Assembly (NCBI GenBank): GCA_944381935.1
Contig: CALWMN010000004.1
Span: 124,001 to 188,000, forward strand
From: an uncultured Mediterraneibacter sp.
GTDB taxonomy: Bacteria; Bacillota; Clostridia; Lachnospirales; Lachnospiraceae
Direction of reading: 5' to 3'
DNA length: 64,000 nt
How positions within the stretch are numbered: position 1 is the stretch's first letter; every line of letters begins with the position of its first letter. Of the stretch, positions 25,979-35,092 are shown piece after piece. The notes beneath the pieces were generated by a model. It had not been told where the DNA came from. It searched no databases and was given only the letters and a program-made list of their open reading frames with translations. Position numbers and translations under genes: made by a program.

Positions 25979-27433
25979 TTATGATCCCTTTTTTATGCAT
26001 CTAATCACTGCCCCGGTCACCTCACACACCAATTTTTCTCTGGTAATCAGCAAGGCTGCTCCATATACGCCAAAATATACGCACGCGCTCACAACCAAAA
26101 CGAAAAATACATTCAGGTCCAGATTCAGCTTGGCTGCCGCTCCTGCCGCCGTAGCCAGCGCTGCTGCAGCGAGCATTTTCCTCAGGCTGATTTCCCTTAT
26201 AATTCCCGGGATCAGAGCCTTCAGATAGATGCACTGGATCACAAGAACTGCCAGTTCTGCCGCAAGCGTCGCCGCCGCTGCTCCTGCTTCATTGTAATGC
26301 GGAATGAGCAGAAGATTCAACAGGAAATCTATGGCGGCGCCCCATAAGATCGAGCAAAGCACCTTCTTTTCCTGGTTTTTCGGCGTAAGCACCTGTATTC
26401 CGGTGATATTGGACAATCCGATCAGCAGTACGGTGGGCATCAGAATGATCATGGATACTGTTGACCGCAAAAATTCTTCACTTGCCAGAAATACGATACA
26501 TTCTTCTGCAAACATACTGAAATATATCATAAGCGGCACGCCTGCCAGCACTACAAAGTTGGCAGCTTTCCCGATGGTCTTTCTGAATGCATCTTCATTC
26601 CCCATCTGGGTATAATAGGACAGACGGGGGAGCAGTACAGTTCCCAGGGATGTCAGCAATGTGGTAAGGATTGTTTTGATTTTGATCGCTGTATTGTAAT
26701 ACCCTACTGCCGCATCTCCTTTCATGAACTGCAGCATCACGATATCGAGATTTGTATAGACATTGATGGCTGCGGACATTGTGAAAAAGATCAGGATCGG
26801 CTTGATATGCTGCCGGAAATCATATTTTCCCGTCTTCTTCAGGCTCACATACTTCCTCATATTGATGAGATTCAGCAAATAGGAACCAGAGCCTGCCACT
26901 ACACTTACCGCTCCATAGACAATATAGTCCTCCGGCCCTCTTACGCAAAGAAACATCAGGGCAATGCCGAGAACCTTAAACGCCATCGAACAGACCGTAA
27001 TATAGGCGTACTGTTCCAATGCGTTATACAGCCAGGTCACTCCCAGCGTGGACAGGATCATGCTGACCGCATTAATCAGCATCAGTTCCTTTTCCGCATA
27101 AAACTCCGGGATCACTGCCAGGGATACAAGGAATGCCGCCAGGGAAATTGCCGTCGTAACAATATTGATAATCAGCAGCTCCTGTACGGTGTGGGAAAGC
27201 TTTTCCTTATCCCCCCTTACCTTTGCGCATGCCCTGATGCCATATGTCGGTATTCCCAGGGATGCGATCATAGAGAAATAGTTGATAACAGATGATGCAA
27301 AGGCGACCTTCCCATTCCCTTCTACAAGCAGTACCCGGGAGATATACGGGAATGTAATGAGCGGGAATATGATTGTGGATGCCGCAAGGATCCCATTCAT
27401 AATAAAATTGAATTTAATTGACCTGATCTTCAC
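25979..27433 (-). CDS. wzx: Wzx-type polysaccharide flippase
   Basis: 484 residues with about 13-14 membrane helices. The opening ILAASTIIFPLITFPYISR and GIPTYGIRACAKVRGD are characteristic of Wzx/RfbX translocases in Firmicutes. Wzx moves the undecaprenyl-diphosphate repeat unit to the outer face for Wzy polymerisation. The first codon is GTG with AGGG about 9 bases upstream; an internal ATG at codon 12 would lose part of the first helix. It lies 6 bases after the neighbouring GT2. Confidence 0.9.
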   Translation of the reverse strand: MKIRSIKFNFIMNGILAASTIIFPLITFPYISRVLLVEGNGKVAFASSVINYFSMIASLGIPTYGIRACAKVRGDKEKLSHTVQELLIINIVTTAISLAAFLVSLAVIPEFYAEKELMLINAVSMILSTLGVTWLYNALEQYAYITVCSMAFKVLGIALMFLCVRGPEDYIVYGAVSVVAGSGSYLLNLINMRKYVSLKKTGKYDFRQHIKPILIFFTMSAAINVYTNLDIVMLQFMKGDAAVGYYNTAIKIKTILTTLLTSLGTVLLPRLSYYTQMGNEDAFRKTIGKAANFVVLAGVPLMIYFSMFAEECIVFLASEEFLRSTVSMIILMPTVLLIGLSNITGIQVLTPKNQEKKVLCSILWGAAIDFLLNLLLIPHYNEAGAAAATLAAELAVLVIQCIYLKALIPGIIREISLRKMLAAAALATAAGAAAKLNLDLNVFFVLVVSACVYFGVYGAALLITREKLVCEVTGAVIRCIKKGS

Positions 27434-27439
27434 TTCCGA

Positions 27440-28453
27440 TCACCCTCTGTCTTTCTTATTTCGCAGCCTGCTCAGAAGTATGATCGCCGTATACGCTCTA
27501 AAGCCTGTCTTTCTGAGGATTCTGAGCATACCGCTGTATTCGCCTGTCCAGTGATATACAAGCCGGTTTTTCTCTCTCAGAGTTTCATCAAACTCTTTGA
27601 ATTTTTTCCTCACTGCTTTATCTGACAACGGATAGCTCAGATAGACATTCATCTGTGTCTCTGCCATCTGTGCAATACGCCGTGCCATATACCGGCATTT
27701 CGTTTCATCTGCATCTTCCCGTTTCTCATACGCATTCAGATAATCGAGCAGATGCAGGACCACGTCTGTATGATTCTGGATATGTTTTTGATACCCCTGC
27801 ATACTGACGCTCTGCGTTGCAACCGCAAGACGGTACATATACACAAAACAGTCCAGATATCTGACTGTCTGCACAAAGGGCACCGGAAAGAGAATATATT
27901 CCACATCTACATAGAAGCAGTGTTCGTCAAGACGAATCCCGTTTTCTCTAAGCACGTCCGTGCGGATCACCAGGGCATGCATCGGCATCTGGACTTTCGC
28001 GGCAGCCTCATTAAAGGTCAGTGTCTTTCCCGGTGAAAGCTGCGGGAATTTTTTTTCTGTTTTTTCTCCTGATACGTCATTGACCTCATAATAATTAGTC
28101 AGAATATATTCCTCGCTGCAGTTTTTTAACTGACAGACAAGGCTGCAGAAACCGTCTTTCTCCACCCAGTCGTCCCCGTCGACCACTTTGAAATATTTCC
28201 CCGATGCCCGTGTGATTCCTGTATTGATCGTGGAGCCGTGTCCGCCGTTCTCTTTTGATATCAGCCGGAATGTATCCGGGTATTTTTCTTCATACCTGTG
28301 TGCGATCTCAGCCGTTTTATCCTTTGAGCCGTCATCCACGATCAGAATCTCCACATCCCCCATCACCTGATCATTGATAAAGGAATCCAGAGTCTGTTCC
28401 AGATATTTTTCCACATTATAAGAGGGAACAACAACAGTCAGTACTTTCTTCAT
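27440..28453 (-). CDS. GT2 glycosyltransferase
   Basis: 337 residues. The GT-A core has LTVVVPSYNVEKYL, LIVDDGSKDKT near 40, ENGGHGSTINTGI near 70 and the metal site KVVDGDDWV near 92. The C-terminal half is helical and ends in a basic tail. It probably adds a sugar to the lipid-linked repeat in the cytoplasm. It belongs to the run of three glycosyltransferases between Wzx and Wzy; substrate specificity is not readable. Confidence 0.87.
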   Translation of the reverse strand: MKKVLTVVVPSYNVEKYLEQTLDSFINDQVMGDVEILIVDDGSKDKTAEIAHRYEEKYPDTFRLISKENGGHGSTINTGITRASGKYFKVVDGDDWVEKDGFCSLVCQLKNCSEEYILTNYYEVNDVSGEKTEKKFPQLSPGKTLTFNEAAAKVQMPMHALVIRTDVLRENGIRLDEHCFYVDVEYILFPVPFVQTVRYLDCFVYMYRLAVATQSVSMQGYQKHIQNHTDVVLHLLDYLNAYEKREDADETKCRYMARRIAQMAETQMNVYLSYPLSDKAVRKKFKEFDETLREKNRLVYHWTGEYSGMLRILRKTGFRAYTAIILLSRLRNKKDRG

Positions 28454-28474
28454 GTCCGGGATTTCCTCCTTTTC

Positions 28475-29470
28475 TCATCCTCTTTCTCTGATTCTCTCCA
28501 CAGCACGCCTCGCATATGAGAGAAGCACCATCAGCCAGTACTGCTTCGTCTCAATAATATGATAGTGCAGCCGTTCTTTTGGGGTGAGTCCTTTCAAATA
28601 TGGGTTTTTATGATAATTGGGAAACTGCTGTTCCATAAAATCATGGAATTTCTCTAAATACGGGCTTTTCCGGTCTGCCAGTATGATCTCCTTGGAAGGT
28701 TCAAAATACAGGTTCCGAAACGCAAGGTATTCCAGTTCCTTATAAAACTGTTCAAATCTTCCGCATTTTTTGTAATACTCAAGTATTTCCATATACATAC
28801 TTGTTCTGTCCGAATAGTTCCGGTCAAATTTTGTACTCGTCATAATGGAGCCGCTCCGGATCACATAGTGGTACACGGCTCCTTTCACATACACAATGCT
28901 CCGGGCATCGAGAAAAAGCTTGGGAATACTCCCCAGATCTTCATAGAGCCGCCCCTCCGGAAACCAGTGCCCCCGTGCCAGATAGAACTCTCTCCGGTAA
29001 AGCTTTGACCATGCTGACAGCGTACTGATCAGGATCTGAGGCTGCTTATCCAGGGTAAGCGCAGTATTTTCAGGCAGGTCGGAATAACAGGGAAGACTAA
29101 ATGTCTCCTCCTCACGGACGTAGTCGAACATAACCATATCACAGCCTGTGCGTTCCGCTGCAGATGCCGCCCGCTCTACCAGGTCCGGCTCTATATAGTC
29201 ATCGCTGTCTACATAGAGTAGATACTCTCCTGCCGCTGCCCGTGTCCCGGCATTGCGAGCACTGCTCAATCCCCCGTTTTCTTTGTGGATAACACGGACT
29301 CTGGCGTCCTGTCTGGCATAGTTATCGCAGATTGCCCCACAGGAGTCAGGCGACCCGTCATCCACAAGAATAATTTCCATTTCTTCCCAGGTCTGTGCCA
29401 GAATACTGTCCACGCATTTTCTCAGATATGGCTCTACATTATAAACCGGTACGATCACACTGATCAGCAT
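28475..29470 (-). CDS. GT2 glycosyltransferase (EpsJ/CpsI-like)
   Basis: 331 residues. Motifs in order are ISVIVPVYNVEPYL, ILVDDGSPDSCG near 36, ENGGLSSARNAG near 65 and YVDSDDYIEP near 92, followed by WSKLYRREF near 155 and PEGRLYEDLG near 170. This set is typical of GT2 enzymes of Gram-positive capsule loci transferring galactose, glucose or amino sugars. It is 15 bases from the preceding GT4 in the same direction. The sugar is unknown. Confidence 0.88.
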   Translation of the reverse strand: MLISVIVPVYNVEPYLRKCVDSILAQTWEEMEIILVDDGSPDSCGAICDNYARQDARVRVIHKENGGLSSARNAGTRAAAGEYLLYVDSDDYIEPDLVERAASAAERTGCDMVMFDYVREEETFSLPCYSDLPENTALTLDKQPQILISTLSAWSKLYRREFYLARGHWFPEGRLYEDLGSIPKLFLDARSIVYVKGAVYHYVIRSGSIMTSTKFDRNYSDRTSMYMEILEYYKKCGRFEQFYKELEYLAFRNLYFEPSKEIILADRKSPYLEKFHDFMEQQFPNYHKNPYLKGLTPKERLHYHIIETKQYWLMVLLSYARRAVERIRERG

Positions 29471-29484
29471 TTACTCTTCCCTCT

Positions 29485-30585
29485 TTACAATATATTTTTC
29501 AATTGTTCTCTCTGTTCTTTCCTGTCATAGGGATACCTGGCCGGGAGGAACCTGACCTCTTCCCGTCCTCTCCCCCTGTATTTCAGGACAGCTTCCGCCC
29601 ATCCTGCCGCATCCACCTTCAGGGAAATGTGGTCGCAAGCATCCGTAATCCCGACCTCTTCCGGCACAGTATCGCTCACCACGCAGGGAAGCCGGGAGCA
29701 CTGCGCCTCCAGGCTGACCATGGAAAGCCCTTCAAAGAGTGATGGCAGGAGGAACACGTCCATTGCCTGCACCAGCCTGTCCGTATCCGTTCTCCAGCCT
29801 GTGAAAGTCACATATTCGGTGAGCCCTTCTTCCTGAACCTGCCTTTTCACACTTTCACATATCGGACCATCCCCCACCAGAAGAAGGTGGGCAGACTTTT
29901 CTCTCTTCCTGATCTCTGTAAAGATTTTCAACAGAAACCCATAGTTTTTCACCGGACAGAAATTCCCGATATGTCCCGTTACAAAGTGATCCTCCAGGCC
30001 AAGCTCTTCCCTTACTTCCTGCCGCATCTTACGGTCAAACTCATACCTCTCCTTGTCCACCGCACTGAGGATAACATTGAACTTCCGGGAGTCCACGATC
30101 TTTTCCGGGAACATCCAAAGCCCGGCTTTTCGCGACGCCCCATAAAAATCGGTCCCCGTCCGGTACAGAAAAGTCCTGCATATTCTGTGAATGATATCCA
30201 GAACCGCCCTGTTCAGCCGGTTTTCGCAGTCGTTTCCCGCCGCATGGCTGTGCAGTACACGTTTCTTTACTTTACACTTCTTCGCAGCCAGGGCTGCGAT
30301 GCAGTCGATCGCGGTCGATATATTGAGATAGGCCGTGTCGTAGTCCCCTTCTCTTACGATCTCACACACTCTTTTATACTGCCTGAGAGGATGACGCAGA
30401 CGCGGAACCTCCAGGAGTCTGACGCCCTGTCTGGAAAGCCGTTCTTCCAGTCCCTTATCTATTTGATTTGTCATAAGGTCAATCGAGGCATCCTCGTCCT
30501 TAACACTTTCCAGAAAGTTTAAAATATACTGGTCCAGTCCGCCGGATTTTCCGTTGATAATGAATCCCATGAGTACTTTTTTCAT
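29485..30585 (-). CDS. GT4 glycosyltransferase (EpsF-like)
   Basis: 366 residues with the GT-B fold. The N-terminal half has GFIINGKSGGLDQYIL; the C-terminal half has GHIGNFCPVKNY, LLVGDGP and the nucleotide-sugar site PSLFEGLSMVSLEAQ near 290. The pattern matches EpsF/CapM-type GT4 enzymes. It probably uses a UDP-sugar to extend the repeat unit. It lies 6 bases after wzy in transcription order, indicating one operon. Confidence 0.87.
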   Translation of the reverse strand: MKKVLMGFIINGKSGGLDQYILNFLESVKDEDASIDLMTNQIDKGLEERLSRQGVRLLEVPRLRHPLRQYKRVCEIVREGDYDTAYLNISTAIDCIAALAAKKCKVKKRVLHSHAAGNDCENRLNRAVLDIIHRICRTFLYRTGTDFYGASRKAGLWMFPEKIVDSRKFNVILSAVDKERYEFDRKMRQEVREELGLEDHFVTGHIGNFCPVKNYGFLLKIFTEIRKREKSAHLLLVGDGPICESVKRQVQEEGLTEYVTFTGWRTDTDRLVQAMDVFLLPSLFEGLSMVSLEAQCSRLPCVVSDTVPEEVGITDACDHISLKVDAAGWAEAVLKYRGRGREEVRFLPARYPYDRKEQREQLKNIL

Positions 30586-30590
30586 CTGTT

Positions 30591-31997
30591 TCAGCTTCTT
30601 TCTTCTAAATGGAGACTGTCAGTTCCGCGCGCGCAGGCATGCTGTGACAGGGATACCATATACCCAAGGCACAGCCAGAATATAAAAGTCTGCGGTGCGT
30701 GAAGATAGAATACATAAGAGTAAAACATGCTCGCCAGGAGCATTGCCACCGTCATGGAAAAGCTGAAAATCATGACATCTGACTCCTCCCCCCGCAGATG
30801 CCCCATCCCTTTTAACAGAAGCCTCAGCGTATTTAGTATGAGTAAGATAGTGATTGCCAGTCCGATCACCCCTTGTGAGGCAAGGACATCCACAAACATA
30901 TTATGGAGCGAATCATAGCGAACGATACTGTTATTGACAATATATGTGTCCGGCAGGTTCTCCTCTGCATAAGGCGTGATATCGCGGAAACTTACACCGT
31001 AAAGCGGGGAAGTTGATACAATCTCAAGGCCGCTTCTCCAAATATCGATCCTTCCGTTGCTCTCATCTTTTGCCAGTTCTTTTTCCCTCTGGTTCTGGGC
31101 AGGCTTCTTCCCTTTATCTGCCTCTTTCTGGCCCTCGCCAACAACAATTTTCTGTACATACGCAAAGGTTTTGGAATTTATCGGCTCCAGCGCCATCAGA
31201 CCCGATACGCCCGCCAGCATCAGCAGAATCCCGATGATAACAGAGCGAAGCCATTCCTTTTTCCGCATCACATAGAATACCAGGAATCCCCCGACACAAA
31301 GGCTGCCGCCAAATGCGATCATCGCAGTCCGGGAATTTGCGAATCCAATATAGAGATACTGAATCACAATACTTACAATTAACAATACTTTCCAGATCCT
31401 TTTTTCACAGTATTTCCAGAGATACAATGCAAAAAAGATCGCAATCACTGCAATCACTGCCCCATGATTCGGGTCATCATATACGCCCCATAGTCTTCCC
31501 ATCCTGTATCCGACTGCATGGACCGCTCCCGACGGGTCTCTGTAACCCCCGTCAAAAAGCCATGCTACCATTGTAAGGCTTACCGCATTAAACACCGTGC
31601 AGATCACGGTCCCGGTCGCTGCCAGTATCCTCAGCTCCCGCCTCATATCTTCGGCTGTATAAGTATAGGATGTCAGATAGAGCAGCCCCATCTGACATGC
31701 CAGCCAGACCATGGCCTGGATATTCTCTGTAATTCCATATCGTATGTTCATAACGGAACTGAACAGGTAGCTTGCCATAAAAAGAACCAAAAGGGGTAGA
31801 TTCCCCATTTTCCGGTACTGCTTCCACTGGATCAGCACTCCGGTCAGCAGCAGCCCCCCGAACCCGGCGGCGATGAATGTGGCAGCCTTCATAACCGCAA
31901 GTCCGTTTATAAACGCATTAAATGCGCACAGCAGATAAATCAGCATATAAATCTTATAAGCAAGTAAGAGCTTTCGGTATTTTTCACTTTTTATCAT
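30591..31997 (-). CDS. wzy: Wzy-type polysaccharide polymerase / O-antigen ligase family
   Basis: 468 residues with about 11-12 membrane helices. A large outer loop between about residues 280 and 370 contains NGRIDIWRSGLEIVSTSPL and the His of DSLHNMFVDVLASQG, the usual signature of the O-antigen ligase/Wzy family. Gram-positive loci of this type have no lipid A ligase, so polymerase is the better call. It lies amid glycosyltransferases and wzx in one transcription direction. The outer loop is unusually lysine-rich (near 290-310). Confidence 0.82.
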   Translation of the reverse strand: MIKSEKYRKLLLAYKIYMLIYLLCAFNAFINGLAVMKAATFIAAGFGGLLLTGVLIQWKQYRKMGNLPLLVLFMASYLFSSVMNIRYGITENIQAMVWLACQMGLLYLTSYTYTAEDMRRELRILAATGTVICTVFNAVSLTMVAWLFDGGYRDPSGAVHAVGYRMGRLWGVYDDPNHGAVIAVIAIFFALYLWKYCEKRIWKVLLIVSIVIQYLYIGFANSRTAMIAFGGSLCVGGFLVFYVMRKKEWLRSVIIGILLMLAGVSGLMALEPINSKTFAYVQKIVVGEGQKEADKGKKPAQNQREKELAKDESNGRIDIWRSGLEIVSTSPLYGVSFRDITPYAEENLPDTYIVNNSIVRYDSLHNMFVDVLASQGVIGLAITILLILNTLRLLLKGMGHLRGEESDVMIFSFSMTVAMLLASMFYSYVFYLHAPQTFIFWLCLGYMVSLSQHACARGTDSLHLEERS

Positions 31998-32006
31998 AAT
32001 TCCCCC

Positions 32007-33245
32007 TCAAATGTTTCCCTTTTTGTTTTCCCGGATCAGATCCGCGATCATACGCTCAATCTTCTGGTACGATTTTGGACGGTCAAACTGTTCCTCCGCA
32101 ATTCGCCGGGCATTTTCTCCCATTCTTTTCCTTCCCGCCTCATCCTCATAGAGCTTGAGCACTGCATCTGCCAGGATATCGGCGTCCTCCGGCATAATAT
32201 TGATCCCGAAGCCGTCATGCTCTACCTTTGCCCGAAACTCAGGGCTCATGCATGTATTGATCATGGGTTTGCCTGCTGCCAGATAGTCTCCGATCTTCGT
32301 CACGATGCTCTGAGGCGCCTTTTTCACAAAGGAATTAACCAGGATATCGGACGCTTTCAGCCAGGCTGCCATCTCACCATATGGCACATACCCGGCAAAT
32401 TCTACATTTCGGATATTCCTGGAGTTCGCAAGCTCCTCCAGCTCCTCCTTCATGGGCCCTCCGCCCAGGATTTTGAATCTGATATTATCATATCCTCTCT
32501 GCCAGAGTATCTCCGCTGCCAGCAGCATGGTACGGATATCATAGCTGGTGCCGATCGTCCCGGCATAGGAAACCCAGAACTCTCCCTGCTGCTTTCTGGC
32601 CTGGTCCCGGTTCGCCTCTGCTCCCCCGTCGAACACCTTAAGCTCATTCCCGACATAGACCGTCTCCCTCGGGATCTTCCTGTCCCCTGAGGCAAAGGGT
32701 CTGTCCCTGTATTCATCGGAAGTACCGATCACGCCGGACACCAGGCTGTACACTTTCTCTGCGTCTCTCTTCAGCGGGTAGAATATGATGTCGCTTAACA
32801 CCGGTATGTCCAGCACCATCCTCATCGCCTCTGGCCATAGGTCGTTGACGTCCGCCACAAAGGGGATCCCGTTCCGGTCTGCATACCGGGCTGCCGCAAG
32901 GGCCACGTCATTAGGCGGGATCTCCGCGTAGATCAGGTCATAGCTGCCGTCCTGCTCCAGAAGCTTCGTAAGATTCTTTGCCGCAATCCTGTGGCTGTAT
33001 ATTCTTCTGAGATCTATATTTTTCTTATATCCCGGCTCATAGAGAAACCGGATGCCGAACTTATAGTCATCCCGCCGGATCTTTTCCAGATCGCGCTGCG
33101 CTTTATCCCAATGCTGGAATGTAGTAGTAAAGAGATCTACCTGGTATCCTGCATCGGAAAGAAAATCGCAGATATAGCGAAATCTTGTATACCCCTTTTC
33201 ATCATTCAGGCAAACGCCCATCGTAACAACTGCAATTTTATACAT
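32007..33245 (-). CDS. GT4 glycosyltransferase
   Basis: 412 residues with the GT-B fold. The N-terminal domain is VVTMGVCLNDEKGYTRFRY, with a putative acceptor region VADVNDLWPEAM near 150. The C-terminal domain has YAGTIGTSYDI near 230, LGGGPMKEEL near 265, FAGYVPYGEMAAWLKASD near 290 and KIGDYLAAGKPM near 330. The family often transfers deoxy- or amino-sugars early in the repeat unit, such as WbuB-like enzymes acting on the first lipid-linked sugar. It lies next to the initiating transferase, which supports an early step. Donor unknown. Confidence 0.86.
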   Translation of the reverse strand: MYKIAVVTMGVCLNDEKGYTRFRYICDFLSDAGYQVDLFTTTFQHWDKAQRDLEKIRRDDYKFGIRFLYEPGYKKNIDLRRIYSHRIAAKNLTKLLEQDGSYDLIYAEIPPNDVALAAARYADRNGIPFVADVNDLWPEAMRMVLDIPVLSDIIFYPLKRDAEKVYSLVSGVIGTSDEYRDRPFASGDRKIPRETVYVGNELKVFDGGAEANRDQARKQQGEFWVSYAGTIGTSYDIRTMLLAAEILWQRGYDNIRFKILGGGPMKEELEELANSRNIRNVEFAGYVPYGEMAAWLKASDILVNSFVKKAPQSIVTKIGDYLAAGKPMINTCMSPEFRAKVEHDGFGINIMPEDADILADAVLKLYEDEAGRKRMGENARRIAEEQFDRPKSYQKIERMIADLIRENKKGNI

Positions 33246-33281
33246 AAGCTGAAAACTCCTGACTTTATTGTACCTGTTTTG

Positions 33282-33983
33282 CTATCTGATCACGGCAAAC
33301 AGGGTATCAATCATGACCCGGATATCGCCGGGTACGCTGAATTTCTTCAGATAATCCAGGTTATACTTCATTTTCTCCGGGAGGACGTACGTGATGTATA
33401 CCTCGTCCGCCCCTTTCCCTGTCTCCCTCATATACCTCTCCATCACCTCATCCTCATCCTTATAGGCTATGCTGGTTCTGGAGGTGATCCCTGCCGGGAG
33501 GAGGAGGGTGGCCTGCATCTCGTCCGTGTATGCGTCCACATATTTCCCCACTTCAGGCCTGGTACCGACAAAGCTCATATCTCCTGCCAGCACATTAAAT
33601 AGCTGGGGCAGCTCGTCCAGCCTGCATTTTCTTAAGAGATTTCCCATCCTGGTGATGCGGCTGTCTCCTGCCGTCGTCACTGCCGGTCCCTTTCTGTCCG
33701 CATCTGCCACCATAGTGCGGAATTTGAAGATCCTGTATTCCCGTCCATACTGTGTGATCCTTTTCTGCCGGAAGAATACAGGTCCCCTGCTGTCCGCCTT
33801 GATCGCCGCTGCAAGGAGCAGCATGACAGGCGAGAGAACCGCGGTCAGGACCGTGGCCATCATAAGATCCAGAACCCTTTTCAGCATAAGGCTCCCCTGG
33901 CGTTTCCGCAGGATCTCATAATATTGCCTTACTTTTTCATTCCTCATCTTCCTTGGAAGATTCTCCCATTGTATCAGCCTCAT
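33282..33983 (-). CDS. initiating sugar phosphate transferase (monotopic PGT)
   Basis: 233 residues. One hydrophobic re-entrant segment (about 37-58) is followed by the bacterial sugar transferase core: FRQKRITQYGREYRIFKFRTM, RLDELPQLFNVLAGDMSFVG with the catalytic Asp-Glu pair, and GTRPEV. These enzymes (PglC/WcaJ/EpsL family) place the first sugar-phosphate on undecaprenyl phosphate. The neighbouring dehydratase and aminotransferase suggest a 4-amino-6-deoxy-HexNAc as first sugar, which is inference. An unusual N-terminal extension of about 30 residues precedes the membrane segment. Confidence 0.9.
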   Translation of the reverse strand: MRLIQWENLPRKMRNEKVRQYYEILRKRQGSLMLKRVLDLMMATVLTAVLSPVMLLLAAAIKADSRGPVFFRQKRITQYGREYRIFKFRTMVADADRKGPAVTTAGDSRITRMGNLLRKCRLDELPQLFNVLAGDMSFVGTRPEVGKYVDAYTDEMQATLLLPAGITSRTSIAYKDEDEVMERYMRETGKGADEVYITYVLPEKMKYNLDYLKKFSVPGDIRVMIDTLFAVIR

Positions 33984-34002
33984 GTCTCCCTCCTTCAGGG
34001 TT

Positions 34003-35073
34003 TCATCTTTCTGACTTTACTTTTGAATAGAGCATTGGCATCCCCGAGCGCACGATGTGTATGACCCGCCCCAGTGCCAGGCAGGCGGTTACGTTCCTGG
34101 TCTTGATTGGGATCAACGCCGCTTTAAGAAGCCTGCTGTCCCTGGCTTTTGCTTTTGGAATAAGATTTCGGAAAAGCTCTGAGGCAAACACACTTTGGCA
34201 GAAGTTTTTCCTGTCCATATGCTTCATACCGGAACGTCTGTCACAGTTTCTTTCCAGTGCGGACAGGATATAACGCCCGAACAGGCCTCCCAGCACGGCA
34301 CAGGTCTCCTCCGTGTCGGTATGCCAGTACTGCTGCTGCCGGTAAAGCATATCGATTCTCCGGTAATGGAGCCCGTAGTAATCCGGCACGAATTTTGTCG
34401 TCAGGCTCCCCTCCATCCTTTTTGCGTAATGATAGGGGGTGATGTCCAGAATGTTCATGCTCTCAATGTCCATGCAGTACTGAATATTAAAAATAATATC
34501 CTCATTGAGGCTGACCGTCTCAAACCGCAATCCTTTCTTATGGATATAGTCCAGGCTGTACACCTTGTTCCAGGGATATCCATATATGGTCTGCTGTTCA
34601 AGATAAATGATATATTTTCTGAGCTCCTCTTTTTCGGAAAAAAACTTTCTCTCCGGGCAGATCCTGTGTGTGTGGTCCAGATTGCCGCCGCTTCCGTAGT
34701 ATTCTTCCGTATGCCCGAACACCACGATGCTGGCAGGATTCTCCTCCAGGGAGCTGCCAACAGCCTGCAGGAGATCGGCGTCCACATGGTCGTCCGGGTC
34801 CATGAACCAGATATACTGTCCCTTTGCCGCTCTGATCCCGGTGTTTCTCGCCTCGCTTACCCCTCTATTATTCGGATGATGTATCACCTGTATCCGTGTA
34901 TCCTGCTCTTTCAGATTCTCTGCCAGCGCTCCCGTCCCATCCGGCGATCCATCCTCTACGATGATCAGTTCCCAGTCCGGACAGGTCTGTCCCCGTATAC
35001 TCCGCACTGCATTTTCCAAATATTTCTCCACGCCGTACGCCGGCATGACCACACTGAAAAAAGGTCTTTCCAT
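34003..35073 (-). CDS. GT2 glycosyltransferase
   Basis: 356 residues from the ATG at 35073, with GGAGG 10 bases upstream; a TTG two codons earlier is too close to that site. Motifs: FSVVMPAYGVEKYL, IIVEDGSPDGTG near 37, NNRGVSEARNTG near 68, and WFMDPDDHVD near 93 as metal site; YGYPWNKVYSLDYI and NEDIIFN follow. It is related to the GT2 at 28475 but distinct. It probably transfers one sugar of the repeat unit. A hydrophobic stretch near the C-terminus may touch the membrane. Confidence 0.87.
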   Translation of the reverse strand: MERPFFSVVMPAYGVEKYLENAVRSIRGQTCPDWELIIVEDGSPDGTGALAENLKEQDTRIQVIHHPNNRGVSEARNTGIRAAKGQYIWFMDPDDHVDADLLQAVGSSLEENPASIVVFGHTEEYYGSGGNLDHTHRICPERKFFSEKEELRKYIIYLEQQTIYGYPWNKVYSLDYIHKKGLRFETVSLNEDIIFNIQYCMDIESMNILDITPYHYAKRMEGSLTTKFVPDYYGLHYRRIDMLYRQQQYWHTDTEETCAVLGGLFGRYILSALERNCDRRSGMKHMDRKNFCQSVFASELFRNLIPKAKARDSRLLKAALIPIKTRNVTACLALGRVIHIVRSGMPMLYSKVKSER

Positions 35074-35092
35074 AAGCAATCGTCCTCCGGTC